64,000 nucleotides of DNA from an uncultured Flavobacteriaceae bacterium (GTDB taxonomy: Bacteria > Bacteroidota > Bacteroidia > Flavobacteriales > Flavobacteriaceae). The notes beneath the pieces were generated by a model that made no database searches, had not been told where the DNA came from, and saw only the letters and a program-made list of their open reading frames with translations. Numbering within the stretch: the first letter of the stretch is position 1; each line of letters starts with the position of its first letter. The position numbers and the translations under genes are program-made. The DNA lies in contig CANKZG010000001.1 of NCBI GenBank assembly GCA_947488435.1, forward strand, positions 1,356,308 through 1,420,307, written 5' to 3'. Positions 42,764-51,682 of this stretch are shown piece by piece.

Positions 42764-43504
42764 ATGAAAAGGATAATAGGGTGTTTGATCTTACTTTTTA
42801 CTTTCGGACAAGGACAGGCTCAAGGAGTAGATAGTTTTATTGAAAAAAGTTTAACCGAAAATGACATTAGTGAAAAACTACCTTCACTGGATAGTTTGAT
42901 GACATTAGCTGTAGCGCATTCTTCTAAAGTAAAGTTTTACGAATCTGATGAAACCTACTGGGAAAGTCAAAAAACATTACAACGTACATCATGGTTACGT
43001 TATATTACACTGGATGCTAACTATAACTATGGCATTTTCGATAATTTAAGTAATTCACAACTAGCAGGAGATCCTCAGGCTAGTCAAGCACTTTTTACAA
43101 CGGAGCAGAGTCGCTATTCTGGAGGAGTTTCTTTGAAACTACCATTGTTTGCTCTTGCGAACAAAAAAACCGCAAAGAAAGCAGCACAGGCAGAAATAGA
43201 CAAAGCGCGGTATTTACGAGAATCTTTTGAAGAAGAAGTTAAAGAGGCTGTTGTACTTCGTTATACACAGCTATTAAAAGCGCATCGTTTGTTTTTTATT
43301 ACGGGAGCCATGGTAGATACTTATAGAGTACAGTCTGTTCGTGCAGAAAAAGACTTTACGAATGGTGTAATAGATGTTACCGAGTACACCAGATTACAGC
43401 AAATGTACAATGATGCCATGCGATCTTATGAATCACAACGGTCGGAATTTTTGCTGTCCTATATGTATTTGGAAGGTATAACCGGTGTTGAATTAAAGCT
43501 ATAA
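42764..43504 (+). CDS. TolC-like outer membrane protein, short
   Basis: The 246-residue protein has a signal peptide (MKRIIGC...GQAQ, about 1-20) and long alpha-helical segments with an outer-membrane-efflux pattern (LPLFALANKKTAKKAAQAEIDKA..., LRESFEEEVKEAVVLRYTQLLKAHRL). It is only about half the length of full TolC proteins, as is usual for the short type in Bacteroidota exopolysaccharide loci. The ATG at 42764 starts the signal peptide. It stands between the sugar transferase and the Wzc-like gene. Confidence 0.72.
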   Translation: MKRIIGCLILLFTFGQGQAQGVDSFIEKSLTENDISEKLPSLDSLMTLAVAHSSKVKFYESDETYWESQKTLQRTSWLRYITLDANYNYGIFDNLSNSQLAGDPQASQALFTTEQSRYSGGVSLKLPLFALANKKTAKKAAQAEIDKARYLRESFEEEVKEAVVLRYTQLLKAHRLFFITGAMVDTYRVQSVRAEKDFTNGVIDVTEYTRLQQMYNDAMRSYESQRSEFLLSYMYLEGITGVELKL

Positions 43505-43507
43505 CTA

Positions 43508-45739
43508 ATGAAATTTAACTTACTATTTTTTGTTAGGCTATTGCTGGGACATATATGGTTACTAATAATTGTACCCATTATTCTAGCCGGACTAGTTTTT
43601 TATTTGACTCAAGATGAACCTAAAGTTTACTCTTCTAAAGCCCGAATCTATACGGGTATCGCTTCTGGTTCTACTATTGAACTTGATAATACGAAGCTTG
43701 ATTTTAGGGCTACAAATACAGCTTACGACAATCTATTAAATCTTATCAAATCTAGAACAACCTTAGAAACTGTTGGGTTAAAACTGTTTACGCAGCATAT
43801 GATGTTGGATAGTGTTGATTCAAGAATTATAACGAAAGAGAAGTATAATAAATTACAGCAGATAGTTCCAGAAGATGTGAAGGCATTAGTGGTTCCTAGT
43901 GATGTGCAAAAAACCTTCGATAATTTTACTGTCTATAAAAACGCAAATCACACCAATTTTATCTATGAGCTTATAAATCTTACCCATCCAGACTATAGCA
44001 TTGAAAAAATATTGGGAAGAATTAATGTACGACGCATTCTGAGTAGTGACTTTGTGGATATTACCTTCGAATCCGAAGATCCAGGCATTTGTCAGAATAC
44101 ACTTTTAATTTTAGCTGAAGTTTTTGTAAAGCTGAATGCTGAAATTAAGGTAAATCAGTCAGATGCAGTAGTGAAATATTTTGATAAGCAACTAAATGTT
44201 TCTACAGGGAGACTAAAGGGAGCAGAGGAAGAACTTTTAGATTTCAATAGGAGTCATAAAATTATTAATTACTACGAACAAACCAAGCACATTGCTTCAG
44301 AAAAAGAACATTTCGAGTTAGAATATCAAAAAGTATATATCAAACATCATGCTTCTAAGGCGGTATTGAAAAACTTGGAGTCCAAATTAGGAACTCATGT
44401 TAAAAAGCGGTTGTCCAGTGAAGAAATCTTAGCACTTCGAGATGAAATGTCAAAACTTAATTTCGATATTTCTATGCGAACCCTAGGGATTGAAAAAGAC
44501 TCTGTAGAGATTGAAAAGGACGCCATGGAAGTAGCTGATCTTTCCGATCGGGTTAAGATTATAAAAGGAAAACTAACCTCTGCGGTAGATACCATTTTTT
44601 CAATTGATCATGATACAAATGGAGTTGCTACTTCGAGTATTTTAACGGATTGGTTAGAAAATACAATTGCTTATGAGGGAACTTCAGCGCAATTAAAGGT
44701 GATGGATAAAAAGCGCTTAGAGTTTGAGGAATTGTACGAAATTTTTGCCCCTTTAGGAGCAACCATGAAGCGCTTAGAACGTAAAATAGATATTGCTGAA
44801 CGTGAATATTTAAGCTTGCTTCACAGTTTGGGTTTAGCAAAGTTGCGACAACAAAATGTAGAATTAAAATCAAATATTAAATTAACGGAAGTTCCCTTTT
44901 ATCCCATTACTCCAAAAGCTAGCAAGCGAAAAATTCTGATCGTAGTAGCAGGTTTGATGGGTTTTATTCTAGTAGCCTTTTCAATTTTCATTTTGGAATT
45001 TTTAGACTCCAATTTAAATACTGCGCCAAGAGCTTCAGAAAAAATTGGACTGGAAGTTTCTTCGATCTTTCCAGTAATTAATTACAAAGACAAAAACATT
45101 GATTTTGATTATGTGGAAAACAAGGCGGTAAATGCGATTTCGCGACGTATTATTCTAAATCAATTTAAGAAAGAAGACGAGCGAAGACCTTTGTATGACA
45201 TGATGTTCTCTACTCAAGAAAAAGAAGGGAAATCTTATATAGCACAGAATCTTTTATCAAAACTTTGCGAATTGGGATACAAAGTACTTCATGTTACTTA
45301 TGATCCTGAAAATGTAGAAATTTCAAGTGAAAATTACACAAAGATACCCTATGCCATAAGTGATCAATTATATAAGATATCTAGTGTGGAAGAATTTGAT
45401 GAATTGGGAGTCATTAAGGATATTAAAACATATGATTTCGCAATTATAGAAATTCCTAGTATCGTAAAACATCCTTTTCCCGTGAAACTGGTAGCTATGA
45501 TGGATGATATTTTTCTGGTAACAAGAGCTAACAGAGCTTGGTCGGAAGCAGATAAAAATGCATTGAATTTATTTAAAGAGGCAACAAGTGGACCAGAACC
45601 CACCCTAATTCTTAACGGCGTAAAAGTTATGGAAATGGAAACTGTTTTGGGTGAAATGGGGACTAAGACTTCAAGGCTAAGAAAGTGGTTGAAACGTGTG
45701 GTTCAATTTAGATTTTTCACTAAAAATGAAGTAGCATGA
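43508..45739 (+). CDS. Wzc/GumC-like chain-length protein with degenerate kinase domain
   Basis: The 743-residue protein has a first membrane helix at about 14-32, a long periplasmic Wzz-type region with coiled coils (about 230-330 and 390-440) and a second helix at about 475-495. A cytoplasmic C-terminal domain follows. There the Walker A-like SxxEKEGKSYIAQNL is kept only in part, the Walker A' motif (YDPEN) lacks the usual acidic pattern, and no C-terminal tyrosine cluster is present. It probably co-polymerises and exports the polysaccharide but is doubtful as a tyrosine kinase. It overlaps the flippase gene by 4 bp. Confidence 0.83.
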   Translation: MKFNLLFFVRLLLGHIWLLIIVPIILAGLVFYLTQDEPKVYSSKARIYTGIASGSTIELDNTKLDFRATNTAYDNLLNLIKSRTTLETVGLKLFTQHMMLDSVDSRIITKEKYNKLQQIVPEDVKALVVPSDVQKTFDNFTVYKNANHTNFIYELINLTHPDYSIEKILGRINVRRILSSDFVDITFESEDPGICQNTLLILAEVFVKLNAEIKVNQSDAVVKYFDKQLNVSTGRLKGAEEELLDFNRSHKIINYYEQTKHIASEKEHFELEYQKVYIKHHASKAVLKNLESKLGTHVKKRLSSEEILALRDEMSKLNFDISMRTLGIEKDSVEIEKDAMEVADLSDRVKIIKGKLTSAVDTIFSIDHDTNGVATSSILTDWLENTIAYEGTSAQLKVMDKKRLEFEELYEIFAPLGATMKRLERKIDIAEREYLSLLHSLGLAKLRQQNVELKSNIKLTEVPFYPITPKASKRKILIVVAGLMGFILVAFSIFILEFLDSNLNTAPRASEKIGLEVSSIFPVINYKDKNIDFDYVENKAVNAISRRIILNQFKKEDERRPLYDMMFSTQEKEGKSYIAQNLLSKLCELGYKVLHVTYDPENVEISSENYTKIPYAISDQLYKISSVEEFDELGVIKDIKTYDFAIIEIPSIVKHPFPVKLVAMMDDIFLVTRANRAWSEADKNALNLFKEATSGPEPTLILNGVKVMEMETVLGEMGTKTSRLRKWLKRVVQFRFFTKNEVA

Positions 45740-47082
45740 TCGCAGAAAAATTACATAAAATACTGAAAGAGAAGAATATATCGTCTTTACTGACAAACGT
45801 TCTTATTGCTTTTTTTGGACTTCTTAGTTTTATGTTACTTACCAGGCAACTTACCAAGGAGATGTTTGGTGACTGGGTGCTATATGTTACGTTAGCTACC
45901 TTTATTGATTTACTTCGGTTTGGACTTACAAGAACCTCAGTTGTTCGATTGTTATCTGGCGCTAAAAAAGAAGACTACAATGTATTACTAGGCTCAAGTT
46001 TTAAAATAAATTTAAAGCTCCTTTTAGGAATTGCTGTATTGTTTTGGGGCTTGTCAGGTATATTTTTCTATTTTAATATATCCATGAATAATGGATATCG
46101 CTTGTTTTTAATTTGGTATCCTTTACTTGCTCTTTCCAATTTAAGTTGGAATAACGCTTGCGCGCTTTTTCAAGCAGAGCAAAACTTCAATAGGATGTTA
46201 TGGGTGCGCTTTTCAAATATTGGTCTCTTTGTCATCTTTTTAGCTCTAAACGCGTGGTTACTACACTGGGGTATTTTGGAAATACTATGGGTACACTTGG
46301 GAGTAAACTTTGTATCGAGTATTTGGTGTATTTCTAAAAAATGGGATGGACTTTTATATCTGAGATCGGCTACAAAAGAAACCCAGAAAGAGCTAATTAA
46401 TTTTGGCAAGTATTCCATGGGAACTCTTATAGGATCTAGTTTACTTAAGAGTGCAGACACCTTTATTATTGGATTAAGCCCCATTCTTGGTTCAGCAGGA
46501 ATAGCAATGTATGCTATCCCTTTAAAACTAACTGATTTACTAGGGATTCCATTGCGAAGCTTTACCATGACTGCCTATCCAAAAATGTCAAAACTAAACC
46601 TCGAAGGAAACCTGTCAGCTGTTCGAAAAACCTTTTATACTTATTCTGGAGCGATTACCATTTTATTTGCACCTGTGGCTCTGGGAGCTTTTATTTTAGC
46701 AGAAGAACTTGTTTTGTTTTTGGGAGGTGCAGTATACAAAGATGCCCTGCAAGAGCTGACTTTAATTTTTAGAATATTTACACTTTATAGCCTTTTACTT
46801 CCCATAGATAGATTTACAGGAGTCTTATTGGATAGTATTAACCGCCCCAAACTAAATCTACATAAGGTAATATTAATGGCTACGGCCAATATTGTAGTGG
46901 ATTTTATAGCAGTATTTGTATTTCAATCGCTGGTTTGGGTAGCTATCGGAACTGTACTATTTACTGTCATAGGAATTGTTCTTGGCTTGTTTTATGTAAA
47001 ACGTGAAATACAAGTAGAAAGCAAGCACATCTATACTGAGAGTATCATATTCTTTAAAAAACTAAACACCTATTTCAACTGA
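45736..47082 (+). CDS. Wzx-type polysaccharide flippase
   Basis: This 448-residue integral membrane protein of the MATE/PST transporter group has about twelve hydrophobic helices. Family-type blocks are LINFGKYSMGTLIGSSLL, DTFIIGLSPILGSAGIAMYAIP and the C-terminal helices. It should move lipid-linked repeat units across the inner membrane. It overlaps both the Wzc-like gene and the polymerase gene. Confidence 0.86.
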   Translation: MIAEKLHKILKEKNISSLLTNVLIAFFGLLSFMLLTRQLTKEMFGDWVLYVTLATFIDLLRFGLTRTSVVRLLSGAKKEDYNVLLGSSFKINLKLLLGIAVLFWGLSGIFFYFNISMNNGYRLFLIWYPLLALSNLSWNNACALFQAEQNFNRMLWVRFSNIGLFVIFLALNAWLLHWGILEILWVHLGVNFVSSIWCISKKWDGLLYLRSATKETQKELINFGKYSMGTLIGSSLLKSADTFIIGLSPILGSAGIAMYAIPLKLTDLLGIPLRSFTMTAYPKMSKLNLEGNLSAVRKTFYTYSGAITILFAPVALGAFILAEELVLFLGGAVYKDALQELTLIFRIFTLYSLLLPIDRFTGVLLDSINRPKLNLHKVILMATANIVVDFIAVFVFQSLVWVAIGTVLFTVIGIVLGLFYVKREIQVESKHIYTESIIFFKKLNTYFN

Positions 47083-48560
47083 TGAGTAGCATTTTTTATA
47101 CCATATCAGGAACAGATCATTTAAAGCGACCACTGCCGCTTTTAATACTATTCTCTTTAGTGGTAGCTTGTGCTCACTTAACAGCTTCCAAAGGATTAGT
47201 TGCTGGCATTGGTATCATTATTTTACCGATTGCTATCGTTTACGGATCTGCTTTATTTATCTACCCTAAATTAGGGTTGATTACTATTTTCATTCTTGCT
47301 TTTCTGATTTTGGGTTTAGGTAGATACGTGCCTATGACCTGGGGATTACTTATAGATGGTCTACTGTTTTTAATGTATTTGGCGCTCTTTTTTAAAGCAT
47401 TTCATATCAAAGTTGCCTGGAGTCGTGCTAAATCACAACTCACTATTTTAGGAACAATTTGGTTTGGTTATGCCATGTTTCAGGCCGTTAACCCAGAAGC
47501 TGTAAGTATTGAAGCCTGGTTTTACGCCATGAGAGGATTAGCGCTGTATATGTGGTTAATGATTCCGCTGCTTTTTATTTTATTTAATAAACCTAAGGAT
47601 TTAAAACTCTTCCTTATCATTTGGGGAATACTTTCCTTTTTAGGTACAATGAAAGGACTACAACAAGTAATGTTTGGTCCTGATCCGTTTGAACAAAAAT
47701 GGTTGGATAATGGAGGTGACCTAACACATATCTTATTTGGCAAATTGCGGGTGTTTTCATTTTACTCCGATGCAGGTCAATTTGGAGCGTCGCAAGGACA
47801 TGCAGGTGTAGTCTTTGGGATATTGGCACTATACATGAAGAAAAACTTCAAGCTTAAAATATTTTTTGCGGTAGTTGCTCTGGCAGGTATTTATGGAATG
47901 ATGATTTCAGGAACTAGGGGAGCTATTGCAGTTCCAGCTATGGGTGGAATCATGTTTTTGATCCTACGAAAAAATATTCCCATTCTTATTGCAGGAGCTA
48001 TCATGGGGTTAGGCGTATTTGTATTTTTTAAGTATACGATGATTGGGAATAATAATCAGCAGATACGAAGAATGCGTACCGCTTTTGATCCCAATGATGC
48101 CTCATTACAAGTGCGGTTGGCGAATCAGCGAAAACTAAGCAATTATTTAGCCTCCAGACCATTTGGTGGTGGGATAGGATCTACCGGAAATTGGGGGCAA
48201 CGTTTTACGCCAAACACTTTTTTGGCAAATACAGCAACAGATAGCTGGTTTGTTGCAATATGGGCCGATATGGGGATCGTAGGATTATACCTGCACCTCT
48301 TTATCCTATTCTTTGTACTTATTACGGGAGCCTATAATGTAATGTTTAAAATTCGAGACGATTGGATAAAAGGCCAAATTGCAGCAATTACCTGTGGTAT
48401 GGCCGGTATTATGGCGGCTTCCTACGGTAATGGAATTTTCGGACAATTTCCTACCTGTATTTTAATGTATACAGGGATGGTATTTATGTTCATAGCACCC
48501 AAATTAGATCGGATGGCAATGGCTAAAAAAGAAAAAGAACTAGAACAATTAATACAATGA
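47082..48560 (+). CDS. O-antigen ligase/Wzy-type polymerase family protein
   Basis: The 492-residue membrane protein has about ten to twelve helices and a large loop around 330-390 holding RPFGGGIGSTGNWG, the pattern of the O-antigen ligase/polymerase (PF04932) family. It most likely polymerises the repeat unit after flipping. It overlaps the next glycosyltransferase gene by 4 bp. Confidence 0.83.
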   Translation: MSSIFYTISGTDHLKRPLPLLILFSLVVACAHLTASKGLVAGIGIIILPIAIVYGSALFIYPKLGLITIFILAFLILGLGRYVPMTWGLLIDGLLFLMYLALFFKAFHIKVAWSRAKSQLTILGTIWFGYAMFQAVNPEAVSIEAWFYAMRGLALYMWLMIPLLFILFNKPKDLKLFLIIWGILSFLGTMKGLQQVMFGPDPFEQKWLDNGGDLTHILFGKLRVFSFYSDAGQFGASQGHAGVVFGILALYMKKNFKLKIFFAVVALAGIYGMMISGTRGAIAVPAMGGIMFLILRKNIPILIAGAIMGLGVFVFFKYTMIGNNNQQIRRMRTAFDPNDASLQVRLANQRKLSNYLASRPFGGGIGSTGNWGQRFTPNTFLANTATDSWFVAIWADMGIVGLYLHLFILFFVLITGAYNVMFKIRDDWIKGQIAAITCGMAGIMAASYGNGIFGQFPTCILMYTGMVFMFIAPKLDRMAMAKKEKELEQLIQ

Positions 48561-49456
48561 TAGATCAGCCTTTAGTAAGTATTATAACTATAAATTATAA
48601 TGAATCTGCGGTAACATTGGATTTACTAGCATCGTTGCGAAAGCTCAATTATGATAATGTGGAAATCATTGTCGTTGATAACGCTTCTCCCAATGATAGT
48701 CCAGATATTATAAAGGAGAAGTTTCCTGAAGTACATCTTATTAAAAGTAAGGAAAATTTAGGTTTTGCTGGAGGAAATAACTTAGGAGTAAAGGCCTCAA
48801 GAGGAGATTATCTCTTGTTTATAAATAATGATACCATAGTTCCCGAAAATTTTATAAATCCTTTGGTTAATACCTTGATAAAAGATACAAGTATTGGAAT
48901 GATTAGCCCAAAGATTAAATTTCATTGGGATCCATCATTAATACAATATGCAGGCTATACACCTATGAACCATTGGACCATTCGAAACAATAGTATTGGT
49001 TACAAACAGAAAGACGAAGGAGCCTTTGATCAAGCAGGTCCCACGGCATCAATCCACGGTGCTGCAATGATGGTTCCAAGAACTGTTGTTGAAAAAGTTG
49101 GCCTAATGACCGAGATATACTTTTTGTACTATGAAGAGCATGATTGGTGCGAAATGATTAAGAGAGCAGGATATACCATTTATTACCAACCTGAATCTTT
49201 TATTCTGCATAAAGAGTCCTTAGCCACTGGAAAACATAGTCCGCTTAAAACCTACTATATCGCAAGAAATAGAATTGTATATGCCAGAAGAAATTTTAAA
49301 CCCCTGCAACTTGTAATTAGCTTGTTGTTTCAGTTGTTCATTTCAATTCCTAAAAATACAATGGTATTTATGGTAAAGCGACAGTTTAAACATTTAAGAG
49401 CATTTTGGAACGCCATTTATTGGAATGTAACAAATCACGAAATTATATATAGATAA
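48557..49456 (+). CDS. Glycosyltransferase family 2 protein
   Basis: The 299-residue GT-A glycosyltransferase has ITINYNES at the start, VVDNASPND, the NNDT metal-binding motif near 95 and the acceptor-side EEHDWCEM. It resembles rhamnosyl- and related transferases, which fits the rfb genes further on, but the sugar cannot be assigned. It is cytoplasmic or membrane-associated. Confidence 0.87.
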   Translation: MIDQPLVSIITINYNESAVTLDLLASLRKLNYDNVEIIVVDNASPNDSPDIIKEKFPEVHLIKSKENLGFAGGNNLGVKASRGDYLLFINNDTIVPENFINPLVNTLIKDTSIGMISPKIKFHWDPSLIQYAGYTPMNHWTIRNNSIGYKQKDEGAFDQAGPTASIHGAAMMVPRTVVEKVGLMTEIYFLYYEEHDWCEMIKRAGYTIYYQPESFILHKESLATGKHSPLKTYYIARNRIVYARRNFKPLQLVISLLFQLFISIPKNTMVFMVKRQFKHLRAFWNAIYWNVTNHEIIYR

Positions 49457-49486
49457 ATAAAAATGTTGAATCAAAAACCCCATATT

Positions 49487-51457
49487 ATGAAAATAACCAA
49501 TGTGCCAATGCTACTTTTGATAGCGTTTGCGTGCTTACAAAGTTGCGTAAGTGCTGATGATTTAGATGCACCAATCCCTACAGATGACGCACCTATAAAT
49601 TCAGATGACCCTCTAGCGAATCTTAATATCCCCGCCAGTTTTGATTTTAAAACCAGTACATCGGTAACGGTTAATTTAGATGTACCTGATTTTTTGAAAG
49701 GAGCTGTTTTCTCTTTAGAGACTGTAAACACGGCAGGAGATACTATTCCATTTGCTAAGGCGACTTTTGATGACAATGGTAACTTTAATCGGAATTTCAC
49801 CTTATTAGCAGGTGTAGATAGTGTATTGGTACGATCCAGTTACTTAGGATTAACCAATAAGGTAATGATACCTGTTCAGGGGAATAATGCCCATATGGAT
49901 TATAGACCTTTGTACGATCGGAACAATCCTCCAGTGCCACCTCAAAGCGGAACACAACAAAGCAAATACGGTAAAGTATTTAATAGTTCGTCTAGGACAG
50001 TAGCTTACACATATTTAAGTGGTTTTGATTTTTGGGGTGTACCGGATAATTTAGTTTTTCCAGACCCTATTGAGCAAAACCTATTGGATGATATTAACGC
50101 TTCCTTGCCTGAATTTAGTCGAGTGCCTAATGCAAATCCCGAGTATTTGGCGGGTGCAGAGACAAGTTTGGTTATTACAGAGGAAGCAGATGTTTGGGTA
50201 ACTTTTGTAGCAGAAGGTGCAGGGTTTAGAAATGCATTGGGATATTACAGCTATCCTCTTGGACAGGAACCAAGTTCTGTTGATGAAATTACAGCGCATA
50301 ACATTATTTTTCCTAATGTTTCTTTCCCAGGTTCTGGGGGAGCATTATATCCTGGAGATAGAGTTTATTTAGGTCGTTTTCCGGCAAATACTGTAGTTTC
50401 TTGGTTTCTTGTAGCTGATGGATGGAATGGATTCTTTAATGGTGTCGGTCAGGGAAGAAATATACACTATTCCGAACCCACCTTTAACGCCGAAAATAAT
50501 CCTGATCTTCAAGGTCATATGGTATTATTGTATGATGCGGCAAGGGAATTGGCGATTTTAGGTTTTGAAGACCTACCGCGAGATGGAGGATCCGATGATG
50601 ATTTTAATGATGCCATATTTTATGCGCGATCAAACCCAGTAGACGCTATACAGATAGGAAATTTTGTTCCAGCTGCTGTAGCAAACGATGAAGATGGTGA
50701 TGGAGTTAATGATGAATTGGATGATTACCCTGCCGATCCAAATCGAGCGTTTAATAATTTTGCCCCTTCCGTAAATTCCACTGGAAAACTAGTATTTGAA
50801 GATTTATGGCCTAGTATTGGTGACTACGATTTCAATGATTTAGTAACGGATTATACGTTTAATCTAATTGCTAATGGAGATAACATGATTACCAGTATAG
50901 AAGCTTCCTTTACAATCGAAGAAATTGGAGGTTCTTTGCGCAATGGACTTGGTTTTGTATTGCCAATTAATCCCAATCTCATCGCTAGTATCGAGAATCA
51001 ACTAATTAATGCAGATTATGTTACCGTTGCCGCTAATGGTACCGAGGTAGGTTCGGCATCAGATGAAGCTATAATTTTTGTTGCAGCTGATGTATTTGAC
51101 CATTTGGGTGAAACGTTTGATATTAATATTGCTTTTAATACCCCAGTAAATTCAGATGATTTAGGTGATATTCCTTTCAATGCGTTTTTAGTTGTGAATG
51201 GCGATCGAGGACGCGAAATTCATTTGCCAGATTTGCCGCCAACAAGCAAAGGATTGGGACTAGCTGAGGGAGATGATTTTAGTGATCCACTTATTAGTAG
51301 ATACTATAAGACTAGTATGAACTTGCCTTGGGCGTTAAACATTTATGACGGTTTTGAAGCTCCGCCAGAGGCAATACCAATCACTTTACAATATCCAAGA
51401 TTTAGATCCTGGGCAAATTCGGGAGGTACACAAGATTTAGATTGGTATGTGCAATAG
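49487..51457 (+). CDS. LruC domain-containing surface lipoprotein
   Basis: The 656-residue protein has a lipoprotein signal (lipobox LQSC, Cys20) and an Asp/Pro-rich linker. It then has a DUF4114-like domain ending in DLPRDGGSDDDFNDAIFY, a calcium-binding-like EDGDGVNDELDDYPADPN and a LruC domain (WPSIGDYDFNDLVTDY onward) to the end. It should be an outer-membrane or cell-surface protein. It sits inside the exopolysaccharide locus as the last gene before a terminator, so a role in anchoring or organising the polymer is plausible. ATG at 49487 starts the signal; ATG at 49463 is in frame. Confidence 0.84.
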   Translation: MKITNVPMLLLIAFACLQSCVSADDLDAPIPTDDAPINSDDPLANLNIPASFDFKTSTSVTVNLDVPDFLKGAVFSLETVNTAGDTIPFAKATFDDNGNFNRNFTLLAGVDSVLVRSSYLGLTNKVMIPVQGNNAHMDYRPLYDRNNPPVPPQSGTQQSKYGKVFNSSSRTVAYTYLSGFDFWGVPDNLVFPDPIEQNLLDDINASLPEFSRVPNANPEYLAGAETSLVITEEADVWVTFVAEGAGFRNALGYYSYPLGQEPSSVDEITAHNIIFPNVSFPGSGGALYPGDRVYLGRFPANTVVSWFLVADGWNGFFNGVGQGRNIHYSEPTFNAENNPDLQGHMVLLYDAARELAILGFEDLPRDGGSDDDFNDAIFYARSNPVDAIQIGNFVPAAVANDEDGDGVNDELDDYPADPNRAFNNFAPSVNSTGKLVFEDLWPSIGDYDFNDLVTDYTFNLIANGDNMITSIEASFTIEEIGGSLRNGLGFVLPINPNLIASIENQLINADYVTVAANGTEVGSASDEAIIFVAADVFDHLGETFDINIAFNTPVNSDDLGDIPFNAFLVVNGDRGREIHLPDLPPTSKGLGLAEGDDFSDPLISRYYKTSMNLPWALNIYDGFEAPPEAIPITLQYPRFRSWANSGGTQDLDWYVQ

Positions 51458-51483
51458 ATAATCTTTAAAAAATTGTTATAAAC

Positions 51484-51536
51484 AAAGCCTTTTTTAGAAT
51501 CTTACTGAGAAAAAAGTTTGAGAAAAAAAGGCTTTT
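51484..51536 (+). terminator. Intrinsic terminator after the first exopolysaccharide operon
   Basis: AAAGCCTTTTTT (51484-51495) pairs with AAAAAAGGCTTT (51524-51535), a 12-bp stem with a 28-base loop and a short T-run. It follows the LruC gene by 27 bp and precedes the promoter at 51598. Confidence 0.5.
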
Positions 51537-51583
51537 GCAATTTAATATTTATAGGTAGAATCTTACAAAAAAGGCTTTTGCAA
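51495..51583. repeat. Imperfect tandem duplication next to the terminator
   Basis: TAGAATCTTAC occurs at 51495-51505 and 51556-51566, and AAAAAAGGCTTTTGCAA at 51524-51540 and 51567-51583. The second copy is the first with about 18 bases missing between the two words. It looks like a local duplication of the terminator arm. Confidence 0.55.
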
Positions 51584-51597
51584 CTCAAAACAGAGAG

Positions 51598-51642
51598 TTT
51601 ACAACATTAATTTACAATTAATAAAATGTAAGATTATATTTA
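51598..51642 (+). promoter_or_regulatory. ACAACAT box and promoter of the second glycosyltransferase operon
   Basis: TTTACAACATTAA at 51598-51610 is a one-base variant of the CACAACAT box. It lies 35 bp before TATATTTA (51635-51642), the same -7 sequence as at 58489. The two promoters also share TGTArGATTATATTTACAA, which contains an inverted repeat TGTAA-N8-TTACA. Three TTTACAA words occur between 51598 and 51646. Confidence 0.55.
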
Positions 51643-51682
51643 CAATTATTGAAAATAGATAGAAACATTAAAACTAAATGAA

